Source: Juglans regia
Lineage: Eukaryota; Streptophyta; Magnoliopsida; Fagales; Juglandaceae
Direction of reading: 5' to 3'
NCBI RefSeq assembly: GCF_001411555.2
Contig: NC_049912.1
Coordinates: 31,225,514 to 31,289,513, forward strand
Length of the DNA stretch: 64,000 bases
This document shows positions 22,750-35,171 of the stretch, one piece after another. The notes below the pieces were generated by a model. That model was given only the letters and a program-made list of their open reading frames with translations, did not search any database and had not been told where the DNA came from. The stretch's first letter is position 1. Each line of letters begins with the position of its first letter. A program made the position numbers and the translations under genes.

Positions 22750-23450
22750 ATAATACAGGACAAACGTGCCTCACACGTAATCCCACTATGATGCAGGAGA
22801 ATCTGAGTCAGATGATGTTGAGTTGTTAGACTGCACATTGACTGCGCTGAAATACCTAGAGGTGGCAGATCAACTCAAAGAGGGCAAGAAATCGTGATCT
22901 TTTCTTGATTGGGGCAGTTTTGGGCACGTTTCGGTATTTTGACCATAACTTTGGTTACGGGTATCAAAATCGGGCATATAACCTCAATTCAAAAAGCTCT
23001 TTTTAGCTTGCACGTCGTGGGAACCAAGCTATGCTTGGTGTGCATCATTTTCGAAGCCAAATTCCACTGTTTTCCCTTCTGATTTCCTATTTTTAGTTAT
23101 TTGTTTTTTTTATAGTAATATTTCATTTACTATTTTGGAAGTGATTTTAAACTCGATTTGAGCCAAATTTTTAACAGATTATTTCTTTACTTACATATTT
23201 AATTTTGGCATGATTATTGGAATTTTACTATTTTTGGTAAAATTTCAATGCAGTCAATTTTCAGCTATTACAACCCGGCTTGTGGATTGATTTTGTCACT
23301 TTTGAATATTGATAATTGAATTAAACATCAGAGACGTTTTCTCTGTATTTTTGGGCGATTATCTTGTTTTATTTCCTGTGAATTATCTGTTGAAACTAGC
23401 CTGCAGAATAATCATTATTCTATCCGGCGTTACACTGCTAGTATATATAT
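22750..23450. mobile_element. Possible LTR retrotransposon remnant
   Basis: The text has the feel of a plant LTR U3-R-U5 region: long AT-rich leader, then TTTTGGGCGATTATCTTG, TTTATTTCCTGTGAATT, and an end near GGCGTTACA. No partner LTR, primer-binding site, polypurine tract or coding domain was seen, so this is only a weak suggestion. Confidence 0.25.
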
Positions 23451-24180
23451 ACACGCTTAAAATATTTGCCAATTAAGACAAAAAGAGCAAAGAGAACTAT
23501 ATCCGGCCCCTCCCCATTTTGAGTTATTTTTCTTTCAGTTCTTCTAGGTACAAGCAATATCGTGTACCGATTGCGCACCGATCACTGACGTGGCCAGCGG
23601 TTGTTATATATATATATATATATTAAAAAAAAAGATGAAAGAAAGCGGAAAGAAGAAGCAGAGGATGACGGAATCCCCATTATAGCCCAAATCCCATCTT
23701 CCCATTCGTCGCCTCCAAAGTTTCGTCGCCCATTTTCACACTCCATTTTGTGGATCTATCACGGCTCTCTCACGTTTCTTCACGTCTCTTTCTCATTTTG
23801 TGGATCGAGTACTGTCCTCTGCCACCCAACTTAGACTCTCTCATATCCTTTTGCTCTCTTCGGCAAACCACGTGAACTCCGTCATCGTCGTCTCTGGTTG
23901 GTAAGTTTCTGTATTCTTTTTAAATCTTAAACATTGCTATCACAAATCGAGATTATGCCCAAACTCTGCACCACACTGAATTTTTTGTCTAGATTATAAA
24001 GTTTTGATTTTCTTGGGTTCATTTGTTGATATTGTTGGTTCTGGGTTTTGTACGTTGAATTTGGTTCTGGTTGCATGTGTCATTTGTTGACATTGTGAAT
24101 ATCTAACAGACCTGTGGATGAACTAATGTGCTTGTCTTGAATGAATATGCTTGTATAATCTCTTGCTTTTTCACAGTTTC

Positions 24181-24356
24181 ATTCAATATGCTTGTCTTGA
24201 ATGAATGCTTAAAGGTAGATGAATGAATAGATTGTGCTTGTCTAATCTATCAAATATTTACAGTTTTTATTCAATATGCTTGTCCTAATGAATGCTTAAA
24301 AGTAGGTGAATGCTTACATTGTGCTTGTCTAATGTGTTTGTCTAATCTCTCAAGTA
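24181..24356. repeat. Degenerate 88-bp tandem repeat
   Basis: ATTCAATATGCTTGTC begins at 24181 and again at 24269, followed in each copy by AATGAATGCTTAAA and a TAGATGAATG/TAGGTGAATG word, then GTGCTTGTCTAAT. Looser fragments extend from about 24120 to 24610. The repeat sits inside the candidate TIR transposon. Confidence 0.6.
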
Positions 24357-26544
24357 TTCACCCTTAAGTGCAAATCATCAATGCTTGTATAATCTGTAGC
24401 ACGAGAAGAATTCATTTATCCCTAGACATTAGACAAACATATTGAATGAAAAGTAGTGAATGAACATATTAGACAAATATATTCAAAGAAACAGTAAGTC
24501 GTTTGTCAGCAGCTTAACAATTTTCTTTAATGAATAAACAGTTTGCCACTAAAAATGCCTATCTGGAATGAATGAATAGTCTGCAGTTTGCCACTAAAAA
24601 TGCTTGTCTTAGGTGAGTTAATTCAAGACTAGTTAATTTGGATGGTTAGTTGAGTTAGTTCCCAACTTTTACAGATTTCTATTTATTTCTTTTTCTTTTT
24701 TAATTTCTCAATTTATCTGCCAATTACATACCTAGAGTATGTTTCCAAAATAAACCATGTTAGCCCATCTTATAGTAGCATATGGTTGTATGCAAGTATG
24801 AATCTAAGATATTTACTTGTTTTTAACTGTTAAATTATGTTCACAGATTCAACTTGGGGTGGATGAAACACAACCAGATACTGGGGATGGAACACAATTG
24901 GATCTGTGTGGAGCTGTAGATGGAGATTTTGGTTTTCAATTCCAATGATATTGAGCACATGAGCTGTTATTTGGACTAAATGTATTCTTAGGACATGATT
25001 ATATTGATTATTTGGATTTAAAATATTCGAAATTGTTTTTTATTTTAGGTGATAATGAAGTTACAAGTTTTTTTTTCTTTGATTCCAGAATACTGATGAT
25101 ATGGAGTTGTAGATCATCATGAGGAGTTCTTTCTCTATATCCTGTAATTTAAGGCCACAAATAACTTACAGTTTCGAAAGAAGGCTATTCCGCAAAACAA
25201 GTTCTTCCATATGGAGATTAAAGTTTTGGTTTATTGTGTTGTAAACAACATGTAACATGTTGACAGGCTGTAATTGTGACTGTAGTATATGTGAAGATAG
25301 TATTTTTTTTGTATAGATGTTTATAACTTATACTACAGTAAATTTGTTAAATATCTTCTAACTTATTTTCCATATTCGATGGAGTTTGTTTTCTACTCTA
25401 AGTCTCCTTACAGATTTTTATATGTTGATTGGATATTATGAAACCGGTTGACTCCAAATTACAAGGTCCAAATACTTCTAAGGATGATATATCCAGCCTT
25501 GCTGGGAGTTTAAAGCTCGTTCACAAATGAATCCTTACCCAATAACAAGGAAACGAATAATGGAGCAGTGTAGATTATTGCATCATTTGTCGAATTACAT
25601 TGGCAATGCGGTACGTACACCTATCCAATTATCAAATGGGGAATTTATATACTAGTTTAAGGATCAGAAGATCTATTCTGCACTAGCAATATTCAACATA
25701 ATTATGTGATAACCACAAGTTTAGCCTCAAAACAACATGTAATTTTAACAATTTCCGTTAGTAGACAACACAATGTCACAAAGACTAAGTCCCTTACAAC
25801 AAAAACATATTCTGTCATAACTAATTTTTTGCTACCAAAACATAGTAGTCATTGTATCCGGTGCTAAACACAAAAACTAAGTCCCATACAACAAAGTGAG
25901 CCACTAGTTGGTCGAGATTATACAAAACAAAGTTTCAAAAATATAACGGATGTCTGCTTATTGCATTTGAATATTGACTTGGTTGTTATGGACTCCCAAC
26001 TCTATCTTCACAATCTCTTTCTCTCTTCATAATCTCTTCTTTTTTGAAGCTCCTCCTCCTTCCTGAACAATTTAGTTCCTTTCTTCACAAGGTCTTTTTC
26101 TCTGTCTTCATGACTATCTACCCATTTGAAATATTTGCAATATAGTAATCCCTAATGACCAACAAACAAACAACCGGTTGTTAAGCCATCATTTTTCTAC
26201 AAGTTTATCCATATTCAGCAAACTGAAATCCTAATACTAAAATTACTAGGAAAGAACATCAAATGCTCTATCCTTAAGCATGCTCAACAAACCAAAAACA
26301 AGAATTCAGAATAAATATAAAATGTTTAACAAACCAACCAGCCTGCCTTCGGTACATTTTTTTTTTCATATCTTTTTATCTAGAATTTTATTACCTTACG
26401 TTTTGAACTTAGGTTTCGATTGCTTGATTCTTATCATTTTTTATCGATAAAGATGGTAAAAACCTGAATTCAAAACCTAACTTCAAAAAATCACAAAAGC
26501 AAAATATATACACAACATAAAATTAATCAACTGCATTTATCTGT

Positions 26545-26545
<1 letters not shown>

Positions 26546-26576
<31 letters not shown>
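26546..26576. repeat. (GA)n microsatellite
   Basis: An uninterrupted run of about 15 AG dinucleotides. The minus-strand frame across it (ending in LSLSLS) is an artefact of the repeat. Confidence 0.9.
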
Positions 26577-26579
<3 letters not shown>

Positions 26580-27216
26580 TGTCCGCAGTTGTGTTTGCGG
26601 GGAAGAAGCACAACGAAGGCATGCCGAGAAGATTAGGGCTCGGACCAAAAAATGAGGGGTTAAACCATAGAAGAGATTAGGCACGAAAAATGGGAGCTTT
26701 CGACGGCTTGAATAGAAGCAGACTGCATGTGCTTCGGGGCTCCAACCAGGGAAGAGAGAAGCGGGCTCCAACCAGATAAGAGAGAAGCATCGCTAGGGCA
26801 AAACCAAAGAAGAAGAGGGGCTCAAGGCTTTCGGTTGCTCAAAACTGTGCGTTTTGCTAATTGTTTTCATTTAACTTCAAATCCCGCCCAACCCAATAAA
26901 TTCAGCTCATGAAACTTGCAAATTTCCAAACAGTTCGTTTCATTAAAGCTTTCCATGTCAGCACTTCGGTGCGTATCGGTGTGCATCCTCGCCTGCCTTA
27001 AGAGTTTTCTTTTTCTTGCTAATTATATTTCATAATTTATTTGGATGGCTTATATGAATATTTAAAAAATGACACGTGTCAATTTATAGTTATTTGATCA
27101 AACATAGACCTTGTACGTACCAGCTGTGACTTTTTTCATTGAAAAAACTAGAGTGGTTTTAAAATGAAATCATAAAGAAGATATTGGAAGGGGTGGTCTG
27201 CGAAAACAGTAGTTAT

Positions 27217-27287
27217 GGCCCAAATGAATTGAAGGTGGTTGGATGGCCAGCTCCGTCGTGGGCCACTACGGGAAGTAGTAAGGCCCA
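27217..27287. promoter_or_regulatory. Three site II (TGGGCC/GGCCCA) motifs before the sororin-like gene
   Basis: GGCCCA at 27217-27222, TGGGCC at 27259-27264 and GGCCCA at 27282-27287 lie 300-370 bases upstream of the start codon at 27586. Site II elements are bound by TCP factors and drive expression of plant cell-cycle and ribosomal genes in dividing cells, which suits a cohesin regulator. A (CT)n tract at about 27472-27492 probably lies in the leader. Confidence 0.5.
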
Positions 27288-27560
27288 AAATGAAGCCTGC
27301 AGCCTATTAAAAGAGTAAGCCACCCTGCGTCCCACCGTCGCATCCCAGGCCCCCGGCTTTCCCCTCCGCCTCCTGAGTCCTTCCTTTCTCTCTCTGTTTC
27401 TCACGGTGAGTTCGACCCAATTTCCTTGACTCAGGACTTCCCGCCACTCCATTATTAGCTTCCTCCAAAATCTACTCTCTCTCTCTCTCTCTCCTACTGT
27501 AGTCTAACAATATAATTGTAGGCAGAGATTCTCACAATCGCAGGCAGTAGGAGCTGATTA

Positions 27561-27596
27561 ATGAAACAAATCAAGATTCCTAGAAATGGGTGCTAA
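27561..27596 (+). other. Upstream ORF overlapping the sororin-like start
   Basis: An ATG at 27561 opens an 11-codon frame that ends TAA at 27594-27596, eight bases past the A of the main ATG at 27586 and in a different frame. If this ATG lies within the mRNA leader, ribosomes starting there would bypass the main start. Transcript boundaries are unknown. Confidence 0.5.
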
Positions 27597-29952
27597 GAAA
27601 CGTCGCCAACCCCTCAGAATACCCCTCTCCGACTCTACCAACCTCACCATCCCATCTACCACTCTCACTCTCTCAACCCCTTTCCCCCTTTCCCGTCATG
27701 CCAATGTTTTCCACGCTTTCAACAACGACGACCCTACCTCCTTTTCTTCTCCTCCGCCACAGTCGCTCAATGCTTTCTCAGTTCACGGTTATTCTCCTCT
27801 TCATCTCCTCTCTTTTTTTGTTTGTTTGTTTATCTGCATTGCATTCGCTAATCTACACTAGGGTTTAGCTTTCTATTATTTTTACGTGATTTTGGAGTTT
27901 GAATTGACCCAGTCATTGTTCGTACAAATTGTTGGTAGCTATCTGAGTTTGGATTTTTGGTTTTGGGCAATTGATTTACTGGTTTAGACGATGAATCATC
28001 TAGTGAACATATTTTGATATTTAGGCATTCCTCGCCTGGAATTGTTTCTTTAGCTTAATTCTTGGGACTTTTGCTGCTCTTACTGAGTTTGTACGCAATA
28101 TTTGAAGGGTCTCTTTGATACTAGCGTGCTTATATTACGAATTCCTCGGGTATTTTCCCCCCTCTTGTGCTCATCAACATTGTCCTTGTTTTGTGACGCT
28201 GTTTTGCAACCTATATATTCTGATTCTGCAACTTAGTGAATGTATCCTCTGTTATGGATTTAGGTATTGGTACTTGTGAGATAACCGAGACTTGTTCAGT
28301 TTATGGTCGACGAAAGACTACAGATAAACAAAACAGTAAAGCGAGATCAATTGCTGCACCTTCGAGTTGCCCTCCTGCAGTAAAGACCCAGCAGACTATC
28401 CGGTAAATCACAACATTTTTCATTTGTATGGTCTTTCTGTAATCCGTGATTCATTTCAATTAATCTTTGACAATTGTAGAAGTGTTGAAGAAGGATTAGC
28501 TATCGTTACAATACTATGTATAGAAGAGGCTGCAGAAGTGTTGTATGCTTTGTACGGATTGATCAGGATCCAGTGTATTCTTCAGTGTTACTAAATAATT
28601 CAACATGGGACTAAACTGGTTTGAGTTTGATGGCCTGAAAAATTTCCTAATTTTTATTCACTGAACTGCTTTGGGCAATACATGATGGAGTTTTTGCTAT
28701 TTTGGAAAGAACCCATAGGTGACCTACATGATTACTATGTGTATGATCTTTTGTTTTTGAATTATCAATATTTTTTCTTCAAATCCAGTCTTTTAGAGGT
28801 ATGCCGGCCAGTGGAAACTTGTGATTTATGGAATATGAAGACTTGAGGACTTACTTGTAAAGAAAAAATGGAGGGAGACTTGGGGACTTAAAAATATACG
28901 TCTTATGCATCCCCATAAATTGGAGTCACCATTATTATTACTATTATTATTTATTTAAGTAAAATCTGTATTAGTTTTGTTAGATGTGATTCTTGAATGA
29001 AGAACTTTAAATACACAATGCGCTGTTTTTTGTTGTATATTGTTTTGTAATATTCTTTTTCTACTTTGTACTTCTTTATCGATATTCTATTTTCATCACC
29101 ATTGGGGCTGATTTGCCCCGACTGTGATCATGTTTTTTTCATTAACGTCCAGTATGTTTATTAACACCACTGTGAATGTCCCTTGCCTTCATATTAGGAA
29201 AAGAATAAACAAAGATAGAGACAAAAGTCAATCAGAAGCAAGTATCGCACCTCCTAAAAAGGTTTGTTTAAACGCTTTGTCACGGATTTCTTTTTATCAG
29301 AAGCAAGTATTGACATTGGCCCTGTTTCTACTCTCTCACTTCAATAGTCAAACACTAATGTCAGACTAAAGTAATTTGGCTTATATCGTATGGGATTTTT
29401 GTTCTTCACCCTTACTGTAATGCAACTGATTTTTTTAGTGGGTCCCCCCCCTCCCTGTTTATTCACTTCTCACTTCATCAAAAAGTATAGACAGTCTAAA
29501 GGGGTGCAGACTTTTTTGGTACTATGAGTTATGCTATGTTTGTCACACATTACAGAGTATATGCTGTATAAAAAGATCCAAACATTTACTGCTGAAACTG
29601 GGGAGATATTTCACGGAGATTTTCACTGTATTTAAGTATTTATATTGTAGTTAACTACTACATTATGCCATATACTGTTAAGTCTGTTTTGTCTCTGCAA
29701 GACTGCAATTCTTGCTGGTTTTAGTATTTGCATCTTAAATCAGGTTTCAATAGAGTGTACATTAGTAAATAATTAGCTATACTTCCAAGTTCCAATTGGC
29801 CTGTGATATATCTGCAGAAGCAGTGTCGTGTAGATGTTTCAAACCATGACTTGCCCCAAGACTTCATCGAGCAGCAGAGGCAATACTTTGCAGAGATTGA
29901 TGCCTATAAACTGGAAGAGGAAGAGGTTGAATCAGGTGAACAGTTAGAGTAG
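27586..29952 (+). CDS. Sororin-like cohesin-protection protein
   Basis: Exons 27586-27787, 28264-28402, 29198-29261 and 29818-29952 join through GT-AG introns in consistent phase (1, 2, 0) to give 179 residues. The N-terminus is basic and has RRQPLRIPLSDSTN, the (R/K)PLxDxTN style seen in cell-cycle chromatin proteins. The middle is low-complexity, basic and serine-rich (SKARSIAAPSSCPPAVKTQQ; KRINKDRDKSQSEASIAPPK). The last exon ends DLPQDFIEQQRQYFAEIDAY plus KLEEEEVESGEQLE, which matches the conserved C-terminal sororin motif (QRAYFAEIDAFEL-like) that I remember for Arabidopsis At3g56250. Sororin protects chromatid cohesion by opposing WAPL on PDS5 in the nucleus. No KEN box is visible. The assignment rests on this terminal motif and gene order, because the rest of the family diverges quickly. 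Expression in dividing cells is suggested by the upstream site II motifs. Confidence 0.7.
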
Positions 29953-30677
29953 ATGGAAGAGGTATTGTAACATTTTGCAAAAGCAATCAAGGTAGACCAA
30001 CCCTTCAATTTTCATTGTATAGTCACAATAGGATACTCCTCATGAATACTGGAGTAAGTACCATTCCATTCCCAATTATATACGTAAGACCATCGAGGTG
30101 CTTGATAATGTCTTTTAGATTGTCTAATGTGGGTCCTTTTGTAGGATCATATTCTGTGGACTTCAATCTCAACACTATTTGCTGTCTTTGCAATTAATTG
30201 CTTCATGGTCTCATGCTGTTGTTTGGCTCTGATGAGTAATTAGGAAAACAGTCACAAGAGGTGTATGTAAGGCTTCTGCTTTGATGGAATACAATGTAGT
30301 TCAAGTATAGTTTGGAAATTCTCTGCCTCGGGTACTTGTAAGCTATTGATACTCTCACATATCCGTGTTTTTTTTCATCCATTCAGTTGATGGCCCCTAT
30401 AATTCTCTAGGGGTCCAAAACATGTTTATATGATAGAAGAATGTAGAGTGATGCTTGAGTTGATTTTCCATCAATTATATGGAACTACTTTTATGCAGCA
30501 GTCTCTATAATTCTGTTTGTCCTAATCGAATTAATACACGAAAGTTAGGTGCCTGTTACTTTTCAATTTGCTTTTCAATTCAGTGTTACTTTTCCGATTA
30601 AGAAAATGGTGTAGGTTCAAGTCGTTAATATTGGAGCGAATTGGAGGATCTGTTTTTGAACTTAAGAGGAAATGAGA

Positions 30678-30860
30678 TTTAGGCCTTGTTTGGTCATATG
30701 AGAGTTGAAAGGTAAATAAAATAATATTAGAATATAAATTTTTAATATAATTTTTATTTTAAAATTTTAAAAAAATTGAATTGTATATTATATTTTATAT
30801 GAGAATTTAAAAAAATTTATAATGATTAGATAAGATGAGTTAAGATGATTTGTGTTGCAA
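30678..30860 (+). repeat. AT-rich miniature repeat, dispersed family A
   Basis: Begins at CCTTGTTTGGTCATATGAGA, has the core TTTTTATTTTAAAATTTTAA and TTATATTTTATATGAGAATT, and ends with TAAGATGAGTTAAGATGATT. It is the best-bounded plus-orientation member of the family. Confidence 0.65.
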
Positions 30861-31167
30861 GTCCATGAAAAGCTGAAAAATGTCCAAAGTTAAGCCCAAA
30901 CTTGTGTTGAGTTGGATAAGGCTGTTTCAACCAGTTCAAGTCGAAGTAAAGCCATTCCAACTTCTTTTTGTTCGTAAGCGCGGGGACGTAGATAGAACTG
31001 ATAGAAGTTTCTTTTCCCCTCCCCGCGGTTTGGGAAATGGACTTCTTTCTCCTATTCGGACTTTAATATGAAAATTAGTAATAATTTGGGATGTAAAGCG
31101 TACAATATCTGATAATTTGAAAACAGAAAATGTTTTAAGCAGGTTGTTATGAACTGAACTATTCATT

Positions 31168-31183
31168 CTATCTTCTGTATTTT

Positions 31184-31234
<51 letters not shown>

Positions 31235-31260
31235 CTGTATATATATATATATATATATAT
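31168..31260. repeat. (CT)21 and (TA)n microsatellite flanked by 13-bp direct repeats
   Basis: CTATCTTCTGTAT occurs at 31168-31180 and 31228-31240, bracketing a perfect (CT)n run at 31188-31229. A (TA)n run follows to 31260. The minus-strand RERERER frame here is a repeat artefact. Confidence 0.9.
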
Positions 31261-33774
31261 GAATGATCGATACAGCTCAACGTTGACCTAGCTATATAGC
31301 TACCACATTCTCACTCTACTACTCCAGTATTCCTAATCGTCCAGTTCTACAATTCATGATCATATGAATATTCCAAAATTGTCTGAATCATACATACATA
31401 CATACATACATTTCTCGGTCGCCGGCATATTTATTTAGTCGCATTACCTTTTGTTGGTTCCATAGGTGCATATATATATATATGCATGCTGGTATCCTTG
31501 TCCATACGGAGGGAGAACATAAGTTCACCCAAGGGCTTCCTTAAGTTCTTCCTCTTTATTTTTAGGGAAATACTAAATATACTTAAAATTTTTTTATTAA
31601 AAACTTCTCCACATTTAAGTATTAATATATTGAAAATCATAAAATTTAAAATATAAAATTCAAAATATAACTAACAAAATAAATCTTACAATATAAAAAT
31701 ATAAATACACGTAACACTATTCGTATTTTTCCTGCATTTATGACACCACGTACAGATCAGTTTTTTTTTTTCTCCCCCTTCAAAAAGTCACAATAATTAT
31801 TAGCTTGGATTGGCTGTAAGTGAATGCCCAATTAATTAATAGTACAATTAGGTCATGACCTTGTCAGGATCATTCATGCATGCGGTACTACTGCAGCTCA
31901 TGAACATGACATCTCCTTGTCACCCCTTTAAATAAATATCAATATTGAACGTTCAATAGCAATTCTACGATGAGTGGAGCAAGGTATCGCAATTCATGTT
32001 ATCTTTTACACCATGGTCCATCATGTATAAATAATATTTATAAGTTAGCTAGCTAGCTAGCTAGGTAGGGAGCTTTTCTACTCCGTCCCTAGCTAGCTAG
32101 CTTGCTAACTAATCCCATTATTATATATATATATATATAACACTCATGACTACTTGGATAATTATCAATTCAGAGAAATCAAACTAATATATTCACGCAT
32201 CTGCATGCTTAATTTGATGGACTTAATTGATAGGTAATTAATTTTTTGTTTTAATTAAAAGATATCTCTAGCTTTGACTATATATATATATATATATATA
32301 TTCTCAACTAATAATGATCGATGCCTCATGCATATTGAAACTTGAAAGGGAATATACCATATATATTGCATCCCTTTCCTTAGACTCCGCCGGCCATTTT
32401 GAATTTAACATTAAAGACAACCAATTAGCTTTCTGTTATTTCTTGTCTCTAGGCATCCTTTTTGATCATGAACTTACACATTTGTGGGTTCGAGAAAGAG
32501 AAGGTTTGTCACTGATCCCACGTAGCCTCAATGTCGGATATAGGCCGCTCATGTGATCTAATAATTCATCCACCCCAATTGGCCATCATTTTGGAGAAGG
32601 GGAGAGCCTCATCATTACAACCAATATATTTATATGGTGGGGCTTTCTTTTTTTTTCTTTTTTTTTTTTTTTCTGGTTTTGGGGGGTGGGGGGGCATATT
32701 GGCAAAAAGTCTGTCTCCCATTAAGACGATCGAGACGTGATCAAAATCTAGTAGTGTTCGGTCTCTTTCTTCTTGCAGGCCACAAATTAGAGGGAATCCA
32801 AACATGCCTACCTATGCTATTTGGACCATATGCCCGCCTAGAGTAAGACCGGATCAAGATCAGGGATCTGGACACTATGCTGCTTGTTGCAGATGCCATT
32901 TGCCCTCGATGCCATGCAACAACTAATTAGCATTAATGCATATGCAAACCCCTTTTACCGCGCGCTTACGCATTGGAAATAGTGATCTATTCTTGTCCAA
33001 TATAAGTTCGAATGGTGTACGTATTAGTTATTACAAAATTATCTAGTACCTTAGTACTCAAGAAACTATATATATATATATATAAATATATATATAGTAC
33101 TCAAGAAACTTAAAATGGGGAACAAAAAACACGAAGTTAATAGGGTTTAAAATTCTTTAATTGTCATCATGAATGAATAATTATGACCTTCCCTAGTTAA
33201 ATATTGCATTGGGTGCCCGATCGAGCAAAGTCGAGGTGAAAGGTCCAAGACAGATCTATTAAACGTATGCATAAACCTTCATTATTATGGCTGTTCTAAT
33301 TAGGCGGGGCCTGCATGCACGCCAGCAAAGCTGTAACTTTATGTCCACGTCCACATACGATCGATGGAAAGCGACCATTCGGGCAGTCGTTGCACCTTCA
33401 AGACAGTGGCATTGTATTTATGACCGCATAGATTCTTTTTCGCTGAAGATTCGAAAAAGATCAGTATCCCACATTCAAACCAAGAATGATTCCTCCATGC
33501 CAACTGGGGGCGGTGGGCTAGCATGCTGCTGTAGTAAGGCTTCATCAGCAAGCACCTAGCTAGCCCATTTATTAAGGTCCATTGCCTTCCATCCCCATTC
33601 AAACATGCTCGATCTACGTACAGTACTATGTGATATCGAGTTGGAATGTTGATGGCAACCTTAACCACTACACAAACATTCATTTAAGTCGACGCTGCAT
33701 GCATGTATTTTAATTTCATGAATATTGACTAATTAAGATTAGACATACAACTAAAATAAACAAATATGCAAACC

Positions 33775-33805
<31 letters not shown>

Positions 33806-35171
33806 GGTAGAAAATTATTAGAGAAAAATATTGGGATTCGTACTCATGCATTTTACTCATGTGGATTAATAAATATTCATTTGTTTTCTAAAGTATTTCT
33901 GAAAAGATTTCCAATCGATCCGCGAAACTGAAATTCAGCGAGAAAATTAAATATATAATTAACTGATATGAAACTTTTTTAAAATTATATTGCTTACGGC
34001 GCCACTACATGAGTACTGTAAGCAAGATTTCAGAGTTCAATTAACTTCAATTAATTAATGAACCAAAGACCAATATCGTACCATTAAAGAATGGCCGGGG
34101 CACCACACAAATTCTTTTAGCATGCAGATCATGGCCGCCTGCATAAATAATTCATCATGCGAAAGTCCTAGCACTCAGTTTTTTGGTACCAACATGGGCA
34201 TCAAATAATTAGTGCGAAGCCACAACATACACACACACAAAAGTTTCCTCTCATGATCATCAGGAAATTAGCATGCATATATAATAATAATATTCCTCGA
34301 CCTTGCATGCATGCATATATATATATATATGTATGTATGTATAGGGATCGAGTCAAATAATTAAACAGCATTAATATGCACGAGTACGTACTCGATCACA
34401 ATCGATGCATGCATGTGACGTATATAGTACTTATAAATTAATGTTGTAAAAACTCATTAATTACAGCCAGGAGTTACTTATTCACCACGCAAATTTAATT
34501 AAAAAAAAACGTTAGACACAAATTTTACATAGATAAATTTCATATAAATTTTTTGTAAAATAATAATTCTTACTAATAAATAATAATTTTATTGATATTT
34601 TTTTAAGATAGAATTTATTTTTTTATAAAAATTTATTTATTTAAAATTTATAAAAATCATTTCTCTTAATTAAATATCCAAGATGAGTTGATCAGAAGAT
34701 GAACAACTTCCTCGATATTCTCGATCTTCAATATATAGTGATGACGAGAACAAAGAAGATATTGACGGTAGTAGCATGAGTGCGGTCGGTGCAAGTGGGG
34801 TTTCATAACAGTGCAAACTAGCTAGCTAGCTAGCTTGGAGCCGCGCGCACGAGCCAAACATGATTAATTTCGCAATTAGAAGGATTGTTTTGGCTACATT
34901 GCGGAATTAAGATTCTGATCAACTGATCATAGGATCAGTAGTATATATGCTAGCTGGAGAAGCCTCAAACACAAAGCCGTGCAATTAAATTTGTAAATTT
35001 GTAATTAAAGAGTAGTAGTTTTGCCTAGTTATACAAGGAGCTAGAACGAGTGGTCCGCCTCCGCTATCCTAGCTGCATAGTACTGTTTCTAGCCAGCTCC
35101 TCTTTCACAAGATATTATATATTATTTCTCCTACTTAAGTTCCTGCAAGGTTCAAAAAGCATCTCTGATCG

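Larger units (their letters stand above)
23562..26986. mobile_element. Candidate 3.4-kb TIR transposon, non-autonomous
   Basis: The left end contains ACCGATTGCGCACCGA then TCACTGACGTGG (to 23593). The right end on the minus strand contains ACCGATACGCACCGA then AGTGCTGACATGG (26953-26986). About 22 of 28 positions agree with one 1-base gap. Inside are a GC-richer transcribed-looking segment (23640-23900) ending at a GT donor, then an AG acceptor at about 24845 followed by a short open stretch (IQLGVDETQPDTGDGTQLDL), 88-bp degenerate tandem repeats, and a (GA)n run. No transposase motif was recognised, so it would be non-autonomous. The class (Mutator-like or PIF-like) cannot be set because target duplications were not found. 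Confidence 0.5.
29953..35171. other. Long intergenic region, no gene recognised
   Basis: The first few hundred bases are probably sororin 3' UTR. Beyond it lie a family A miniature repeat (30678-30860), a (CT)21(TA)n tract (31188-31260), (TA)n runs at about 32281-32300 and 33774-33802, (AGCT)n arrays at 32046-32064 and 34818-34835, and a T-rich then G-rich tract at about 32647-32694. The non-repetitive frames at 30880-31071 and 33287-33559 show no domain I know. Nothing else is supported. Confidence 0.4.

Noticed and set aside
23601..23834. A coding gene starting at 23601
   Set aside because: The start lies in a (TA)n run and the frame has no domain; the segment fits better as a non-coding part of the candidate TIR element.
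27213..27452. Minus-strand 79-codon frame before the sororin-like gene
   Set aside because: No recognisable protein and it overlaps the promoter with site II motifs and CT-rich leader.
30880..31071. Organelle-derived insertion
   Set aside because: The composition differs from its surroundings, but I could not match it to any chloroplast or mitochondrial gene I know.
30936..31280. Minus-strand RERERER frame
   Set aside because: Translation of the (CT)n microsatellite.
32566..32846. Frames across the poly(T)/poly(G) tract
   Set aside because: Low-complexity artefacts (FFFFFF and KKKRKKKK).
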